DNA from: Arenibacter nanhaiticus
GTDB taxonomy: Bacteria; Bacteroidota; Bacteroidia; Flavobacteriales; Flavobacteriaceae
Assembly: GCF_900141935.1 (NCBI RefSeq)
Contig: NZ_FQYX01000005.1
Coordinates: 1 to 64,000 of the forward strand
DNA length: 64,000 nt
Reading direction: 5' to 3'
The position numbers and the translations under genes are program-made. Below the pieces are notes generated by a model, which did not search any database, was not told the origin of the DNA, and saw only the letters and a list, made by a program, of their open reading frames with translations. This document shows positions 59,397-64,000 of this stretch, in pieces. The stretch's first letter is position 1. Each line of letters opens with the position of its first letter.

Positions 59397-59428
59397 CCAA
59401 AAATACAATTCTATCGTTGTATTTTTGG
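59397..59428. promoter_or_regulatory. Symmetrical divergent promoter region
   Basis: CCAAAAATACAA (59397-59408) pairs with TTGTATTTTTGG (59417-59428) as a 12-bp perfect inverted repeat. Each arm contains a TATTTTTG -7 box, one for each direction: the leftward DUF4834 gene and the rightward outer-membrane gene. The palindrome is thus formed by the two -7 boxes. Confidence 0.55.
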
Positions 59429-59463
59429 TGCTAAAGTCATAAAATAATAATAAAATAGCATCC

Positions 59464-60474
59464 ATGGCATACCTTGCTAAAATCAAATACTTTAAAAGGA
59501 TCGTTCTCTTGGGATTTATTTTTTCCTATACGCTAAGCTTTTCCCAATATACCGATGTCATCAATTCTAATCGCCCCGGCGAATCAGTGAGTGCCTATGC
59601 TGTTGGTAGAAATGTTTTACAGGCCGAAGCGGGACTTTCTTTTGAGCAGCAAGATCATTCTCGACTACTTACGGAATCGGATATTTTTGGAGTAGACCTA
59701 TCCCTACGCTATGGGCTGCTTTGGGAACGTTTAGAAATTAACTACGAAGGCATATTTAACAATCAGGACAAGCTAGATTTAAACTCTGGTATCACCAATG
59801 AAAACAAGGATTTTTACAGAAACAGGCTTGGATTAAAATATTTACTCTACGCCCCCTTTAAAAACGAAGAAAGGAACAAGCCCGATATTTACAGTTGGAA
59901 AGCCAACAATAAATTTAAGTTAAAAAACCTACTTCCGGCAATCAGTATTTATGCTGGCGCTAATTTTGTATTTGGCGACAACCCTTATTATAAAAACGCC
60001 CCTATCGCATCACCAAGAGTTATGATCGCCACCCAAAGCAGAATAACGCCAAGGTTCGTTCTTATTTCCAATATTGCCTATGATAAAATAGGGACCGATT
60101 TTGAGGAATGGAATTATTCCGTATCCTTATCCCATTCTTTCAGAGACCCCAACTGGAGCGTATTCATAGAAAACCAAGGAATTAAGGGAGAGCTGTATTC
60201 CGATATCCTATTCAGGAGCGGTGTCGCCCATTTAATTACAAACAACCTACAGGCCGATATTAATTTTGGTGCTAGTTTTAAAAGCACGCCTAGTAGAATA
60301 TTCGGGGCCTTGGGGATGTCTTACAGGTTAGATATGCACCAATATAAAGAAACTCCCATCTCCGATGCAGAGGGTGGCCCTATAAAGAAGAACAGCATGA
60401 AAAAGAAGGGCAAAAAGCAGCAGCAAAACTATAAAAAAAATACCAAGAAAAACAAAGGAGAAATTAACTTCTAA
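59464..60474 (+). CDS. Outer-membrane beta-barrel protein, transporter-type (PF13557-like)
   Basis: The 336 residues have a signal peptide (about 1-27, ending FSQ). A region follows of alternating hydrophobic and polar residues typical of a beta barrel: NRPGESVSAYAVGRNVLQAEAGLSFE, LSLRYGLLWERLEINYEG, PSIRIFGALGMSYRL. This fits the family annotated as MetA-pathway phenol-degradation outer-membrane proteins, whose substrate specificity is not reliable. The C-terminal 35 residues are a highly basic, low-complexity tail (KKKGKKQQQNYKKNTKKNKG). It stands alone on its strand. Confidence 0.82.
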   Translation: MAYLAKIKYFKRIVLLGFIFSYTLSFSQYTDVINSNRPGESVSAYAVGRNVLQAEAGLSFEQQDHSRLLTESDIFGVDLSLRYGLLWERLEINYEGIFNNQDKLDLNSGITNENKDFYRNRLGLKYLLYAPFKNEERNKPDIYSWKANNKFKLKNLLPAISIYAGANFVFGDNPYYKNAPIASPRVMIATQSRITPRFVLISNIAYDKIGTDFEEWNYSVSLSHSFRDPNWSVFIENQGIKGELYSDILFRSGVAHLITNNLQADINFGASFKSTPSRIFGALGMSYRLDMHQYKETPISDAEGGPIKKNSMKKKGKKQQQNYKKNTKKNKGEINF

Positions 60475-60571
60475 TGACACAAAAAATTAAGCCTTTTGCA
60501 GGAACAAAATAACTTTTCAGTTTTTTCTATAAATTAATATCCCTAATATTGAACCATACAAACACAATCGT

Positions 60572-61690
60572 ATGGTTACCTTAAAAGAAGCTACAACAAA
60601 ATCAGAATTAAAAGAATTCGTAAAATTTCCATTTTCCCTCTATAAAGATTCCCCTTATTGGGTTCCACCAATCATCGCTGACGAATTAGCATCCTTTGAC
60701 AGGGATAAAAATCCGGTTTTCAAAGATGCCGATGCGTGGTTTTTCTTAGCCTATAAAAACAATAAAATTGTAGGTAGGGTTGCCGCTATTGTGAACCATA
60801 TAGAGATTAACCAACAAAAGGTTAAAAAGATGCGTTTTGGCTGGTTCGATTTTATAGATGACACAGAAGTTAGCGAGGCCCTTTTACAAAAGGTCTCCGA
60901 GATTGGGAAAGAACACCAGCTCAGCTATATGGAAGGTCCGGTTGGATTCTCCAACATGGACAAGGTGGGCGTCCTAACCGAAGGGTACGACCATATTGGC
61001 TCTATGATTACCTGGTACAACTATCCTTATTACGTACAGCATATAGAGCGTCTTGGTTTTACCGTGGAAAAAGAATATGTAGAAAACAAATTTCCTTTTG
61101 CCAATGCCGATCCTATTTTCTTTGAAAAGGCCAATCTATTGGTAAAGAAAAGATACGGCGTTAAAGAGCTTAATTTCACCAAAACGGAAGAAGTTATGGC
61201 CATGGCCGATGAAATGTTCGATCTTTTCAACGAGAGCTACGCCAAGCTATCTTCCTTTGTTCCGATCACCGATATCCAGAAAGAGTATTTTAAAAAGAAG
61301 TACATCAGTTTTATTAATCCAGAATACATAAAATTTGTTGTTGACAAGAACGATAAGCTGATCGCCTTTGGAATTGTGATGCCTTCCTTTTCCACTGCAT
61401 TGCAAAAAGCCAAGGGAAAATTGTTCCCCTTTGGCCTTTTCCACCTCCTATGGGCGAAGAAAAAAAGCAAGGAAGTGCTTTTTTATTTAATTGGGGTACA
61501 CCCAGAATACCAAAACAAGGGAGTTACCGCCGTTATTTTCAACCAATACCATGAAACTTTTTCAAAAAAAGGAATTGAAACCTGTATTAGGACCCCAGAA
61601 TTGGCCGACAATGTAGCTATTCGTCAATTATGGAAGCATTTTGATCCAAAGATATATAAAAGAAGAAGTACCTATCGCAAGGATTTGTAG
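60572..61690 (+). CDS. Long GNAT-superfamily N-acetyltransferase-like protein
   Basis: The 372 residues contain an acetyl-CoA-binding region of GNAT type near the C-terminus (VLFYLIGVHPEYQNKGVTAVIFNQYHE, about 308-335) and a first GNAT half (NNKIVGRVAAIVNHIEI, about 68-84). A fused or doubled GNAT fold is likely. Older annotations may call such proteins GTP cyclohydrolase, without support in this sequence. The substrate is unknown. It converges on an alpha-oxoamine synthase that may make a sulfonolipid backbone; an N-acyltransferase role in that pathway is a speculation. Confidence 0.85.
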   Translation: MVTLKEATTKSELKEFVKFPFSLYKDSPYWVPPIIADELASFDRDKNPVFKDADAWFFLAYKNNKIVGRVAAIVNHIEINQQKVKKMRFGWFDFIDDTEVSEALLQKVSEIGKEHQLSYMEGPVGFSNMDKVGVLTEGYDHIGSMITWYNYPYYVQHIERLGFTVEKEYVENKFPFANADPIFFEKANLLVKKRYGVKELNFTKTEEVMAMADEMFDLFNESYAKLSSFVPITDIQKEYFKKKYISFINPEYIKFVVDKNDKLIAFGIVMPSFSTALQKAKGKLFPFGLFHLLWAKKKSKEVLFYLIGVHPEYQNKGVTAVIFNQYHETFSKKGIETCIRTPELADNVAIRQLWKHFDPKIYKRRSTYRKDL

Positions 61691-61720
61691 GCACAAACGC
61701 TATACAAACCATTTAAATTT

Positions 61721-61757
61721 AAAAAGCCCACTCATGAATTCATGAGTGGGCTTTTTA
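61721..61757. terminator. Perfect-palindrome bidirectional terminator
   Basis: A 36-bp sequence (61721-61756) is completely self-complementary: AAAAAGCCCACTCATGAA and its complement with no loop. A-tract and T-tract ends allow termination in both directions between the GNAT gene and the oxoamine synthase gene. Confidence 0.93.
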
Positions 61758-61775
61758 CTATTGTTCTATGAAAGT

Positions 61776-63035
61776 TTATTCTCCCATTGCAGCACTTACT
61801 GCGGCAGATAATCTTTTATAAGTTCCATTTTGCAAACGCTCTCTAATCACAGAGAAAGCCTCTAATGTTTCCGAGACATCTACCAAGGTATGCGTTGCCG
61901 TAGGAATCATTCTAAGCAAGATCAATCCTTTTGGAATAACAGGATACACTACGATAGAGCAGAATATACCAAAGTTCTCCCTTAAGTCTTTTACCAATGC
62001 CATTGCTTCTGGAATACTACCGTTAAGATACACAGGCGTAACACAACTTGTGGTCGTTCCGATATCAAAACCTCTTTCTTTAAGTCCATTTTGCAGCGCA
62101 TTCACATTTTCCCAAAGTTTAGCTTTCAGCTCTGGTTGTGTACGCAACATATCCAAACGCTTTAATGCTCCTTTTACATAAATCATAGGTAATGACTTAG
62201 CAAACATCTGAGAACGCAAGTTATATTTCAAATAATCTATAATTTCCTTATCAGCAGCTAAAAAAGCACCGATTCCGGCCATGGATTTAGCAAAGGTAGC
62301 GAAGTATACATCGATACCATCTTGTATGCCCTGCTCTTCTCCTGCACCTGCCCCTGTAGCTCCTAAGGTACCAAAACCATGGGCATCATCTACAAATAAT
62401 CTGAAGTTGTATTTTTCTTTTAGAGCAACAATCTCTTTTAGTTTTCCTTGCTCTCCTCTCATTCCAAAAACCCCTTCGGAGATCACCAAGATACCACCTC
62501 CGGTCTGCTCGGCCATTTTAACGGCACGATCCAAGTTTTTCTCAAGGCTTTCAATGTCATTGTGCTTAAAGGTAAAACGCTTGCCCATATGCAAACGCAC
62601 ACCATCAATAATACAAGCATGAGAATCCACATCATAAACGATGATATCGTCTTTAGAAACCAAAGCATCAATGGCAGAAACCATTCCTTGATATCCAAAG
62701 TTTAACAAATATGCCGATTCTTTCTGAACGAAATCGGCCAATTCTTGCTCTAATTGCTCATGGAATTCTGTATGACCACTCATCATCCTTGCTCCCATTG
62801 GGAATGCAGCTCCGTATTCTAGGGCCGCTTCTCCATCTACCTTTTTAACTTCTGGCAAATTGGCAAGTCCTAAATAATCATTAATACTCCAAGTAATAAC
62901 TTCTTTTCCTTGGAACTTCATCCTATTAGAAATCGGACCTTCTAATTTAGGGAATACAAAATACCCTTCTGCCTGGGATGCCCATTTTCCTAATGGACCT
63001 TTATTTTCAATAATTCTTTCAAATAAATCTCTCAT
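61776..63035 (-). CDS. Alpha-oxoamine synthase, possibly cysteate acyltransferase (capnine synthesis)
   Basis: The 419-residue PLP enzyme of the AONS/KBL/SPT family has YDVDSHACIIDGVR, the PLP-aromatic and Asp region VDDAHGFGTLG (about residue 216) and the Schiff-base Lys in FATFAKSMAGIG (about 250). Members condense an amino acid with an acyl-CoA or acyl-ACP. In Flavobacteriia a member condenses L-cysteate with a fatty acyl donor to form 3-ketocapnine for sulfonolipids. The neighbour is a cysteine-synthase-like gene that could supply cysteate. Serine palmitoyltransferase or glycine C-acetyltransferase cannot be excluded. The gene has its own promoter and a strong terminator. Confidence 0.75.
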   Translation of the reverse strand: MRDLFERIIENKGPLGKWASQAEGYFVFPKLEGPISNRMKFQGKEVITWSINDYLGLANLPEVKKVDGEAALEYGAAFPMGARMMSGHTEFHEQLEQELADFVQKESAYLLNFGYQGMVSAIDALVSKDDIIVYDVDSHACIIDGVRLHMGKRFTFKHNDIESLEKNLDRAVKMAEQTGGGILVISEGVFGMRGEQGKLKEIVALKEKYNFRLFVDDAHGFGTLGATGAGAGEEQGIQDGIDVYFATFAKSMAGIGAFLAADKEIIDYLKYNLRSQMFAKSLPMIYVKGALKRLDMLRTQPELKAKLWENVNALQNGLKERGFDIGTTTSCVTPVYLNGSIPEAMALVKDLRENFGIFCSIVVYPVIPKGLILLRMIPTATHTLVDVSETLEAFSVIRERLQNGTYKRLSAAVSAAMGE

Positions 63036-63058
63036 CTAGCCTACATTGGTTATGATTA

Positions 63059-63090
63059 CAAAAGTATATATTTTTAATAAGCATTCACAA
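63059..63090 (-). promoter_or_regulatory. Promoter of the oxoamine synthase gene
   Basis: On the minus strand TTG (63088-63090), a 21-bp spacer and TACTTTTG (63059-63066) match the -33/-7 pattern. The start codon is 23 bp downstream of the -7 box. Confidence 0.55.
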
Positions 63091-63102
63091 CTTATTTAAT
63101 AC

Positions 63103-63133
63103 ATAAAAGCAACGGTATATTAAACCGTTGCTT
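63103..63133 (-). terminator. Terminator of the cysteine-synthase-like gene
   Basis: AAGCAACGGT (63107-63116) pairs with ACCGTTGCTT (63124-63133); on the minus strand a TTTT run follows. It separates the gene from the downstream oxoamine synthase, which has its own promoter. Confidence 0.75.
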
Positions 63134-63161
63134 CTACAGCTTTGGAATACTTTTAAACTTT

Positions 63162-64000
63162 TCACTTTACAAATTCTATCTTTTTAGGCTCCTTAACATT
63201 TTTACTGTCAAAAAAGCCTTGATCGCCCATCCACTGGTCGCTGTATATCTTACTCATATATCGGGAACCATGATCGGGGAATACAACAACTACATTGCTA
63301 TTTTCATCAAACTCGCCTAATTCATCAAGTTGCTTTACTGCTTGCATTACGGCACCACTAGTGTAGCCGGCAAATATGCCTTCGGTACGCGATATGTTTC
63401 TTGCCATATGGGCGCTTTCTTCATCGGTCACCTTAACAAACTCGTCAATCACCTCGAAAATGGTCGCGGTTGGAATTAAATTTTTCCCTAAGCCTTCTAT
63501 ACGGTAGGGATAAATTTCATTAGGATCGAGCTCTTTTGTTTCGTGATATTTTTTCAATACCGAACCAAAAGCATCCACGCCAATAACCCTAATATCTGGA
63601 TTTTGTTCTTTTAAATATTTTGCTGTTCCCGAAATAGTACCCCCGGTACCGCTACAAGCAATGAAATGGGTAATATGGCCATTGGTTTGTTTCCAAATTT
63701 CCGGACCGGTACTCTTATAATGGGCGTCGGTATTTAACTCGTTAAAATACTGGTTGATATAAATAGAACCTTCTGTTTCTTGATGAAGTCTCTTCGCAAC
63801 CTCATAATACGACCTAGGATCATCTGCACTGACATGGGCAGGGCAAACATACACTTGTGCCCCCATAGATCTTAACATATCTATTTTGTCCTTTGATGAT
63901 TTTGAACTGACGGCCAAAATACAGTCGTACCCTTTTATGATACTAATCATGGCAATACTAAAACCAGTATTCCCCGAGGTCGTTTCTATAATAGTACTTC
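63162..64000 (-). CDS. PLP-dependent cysteine/cystathionine synthase-family enzyme (5' end outside window)
   Basis: The frame continues past the M at 63950 to the window edge (64000) and includes [12 protein letters not shown], the phosphate-binding loop of the O-acetylserine sulfhydrylase / cystathionine beta-synthase fold. The PLP Lys lies upstream, outside the window. Other marks are [14 protein letters not shown] (PLP phosphate cradle), [23 protein letters not shown] and the CBS-like end [21 protein letters not shown]. Cysteine synthase or a CBS-like enzyme is most direct; cysteate synthase (phosphoserine plus sulfite) is possible, given the oxoamine synthase neighbour. At least 279 residues are present. 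Confidence 0.82.
   Translation of the reverse strand, partial: STIIETTSGNTGFSIAMISIIKGYDCILAVSSKSSKDKIDMLRSMGAQVYVCPAHVSADDPRSYYEVAKRLHQETEGSIYINQYFNELNTDAHYKSTGPEIWKQTNGHITHFIACSGTGGTISGTAKYLKEQNPDIRVIGVDAFGSVLKKYHETKELDPNEIYPYRIEGLGKNLIPTATIFEVIDEFVKVTDEESAHMARNISRTEGIFAGYTSGAVMQAVKQLDELGEFDENSNVVVVFPDHGSRYMSKIYSDQWMGDQGFFDSKNVKEPKKIEFVK

Noticed and set aside
1-64000. tRNA, rRNA, CRISPR, prophage or integrated element
   Set aside because: No cloverleaf, rRNA core sequence, spaced direct repeats of CRISPR type, integrase, transposase or phage structural gene was recognised on either strand. By eye, small or degenerate elements could still be missed.

Overview
The window looks like chromosomal DNA of a marine-type member of the Flavobacteriaceae (Bacteroidota). 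The reasons are low GC, SusC-like TonB-dependent receptors with an N-terminal CarboxypepD_reg-like repeat, BatA, LolD, YfhO and DUF4834/DUF6146/DUF6787-type proteins, and promoter -7 boxes fitting the Bacteroidota consensus TAnnTTTG. Most start codons lack a Shine-Dalgarno sequence, and there are many 1-4 bp overlapping ATGA junctions. I see no rRNA, tRNA, CRISPR array, transposase, integrase or phage gene.

Layout. 1-8.7 kb: the end of a protein with 13-residue tandem repeats, an alanine-dehydrogenase-like enzyme, proline dehydrogenase, AroB, DinB, an Lrp regulator, an M14 peptidase, an XRE regulator and a lipoprotein. 8.7-9.4 kb: a non-coding stretch with copy 1 of a GC-rich 83-bp repeat. 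9.4-16.9 kb: a sterol-desaturase-family protein, a parE-parC-mscL operon and ychF. 17-28 kb: a large TonB receptor, then a ferredoxin / LuxC-like acyl-CoA reductase / serC / serA block, then DUF937, DUF6146 and DUF6787 genes, and a small His/Cys protein beside a TonB receptor with a His-rich loop (probably zinc or another divalent metal). 28-31.8 kb: a SorAB-like sulfite dehydrogenase with a sterol-desaturase-family gene, and folE. 32-38 kb: an ABC ATPase, CPBP protease, TIGR02757 set, an S10 peptidase, an SGNH hydrolase and a glycosyltransferase. 38.3-45.7 kb: a BatA-type protein overlapped by a dihydroorotase homologue that has lost metal ligands, small membrane proteins, an esterase, an MBL hydrolase and a 485-residue protein of unknown function. 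45.7-53.8 kb: bcp, a cysteine-free endonuclease III, an unlisted 47-codon ORF, two paralogous ECF sigma factors separated by about 800 bp of non-coding DNA holding repeat copy 2, uvrA, repeat copy 3, and a secreted Tyr/His/Arg-rich protein. 53.9-64 kb: a flippase / glycosyltransferase / YfhO operon, an outer-membrane protein, a GNAT protein, an alpha-oxoamine synthase and a cysteine-synthase-like gene cut by the window end. The last two are plausibly sulfonolipid (capnine) synthesis.

Most of the window is core and housekeeping. The most unusual signals are the three-copy 83-bp GC-rich intergenic repeat, the tandem sigma factors with a 47-codon ORF and a roughly 90-nt hairpin at one start codon, enzymes that have lost canonical active-site or cluster residues (dihydroorotase, endonuclease III, alanine dehydrogenase), and the putative sulfonolipid genes at the right end.
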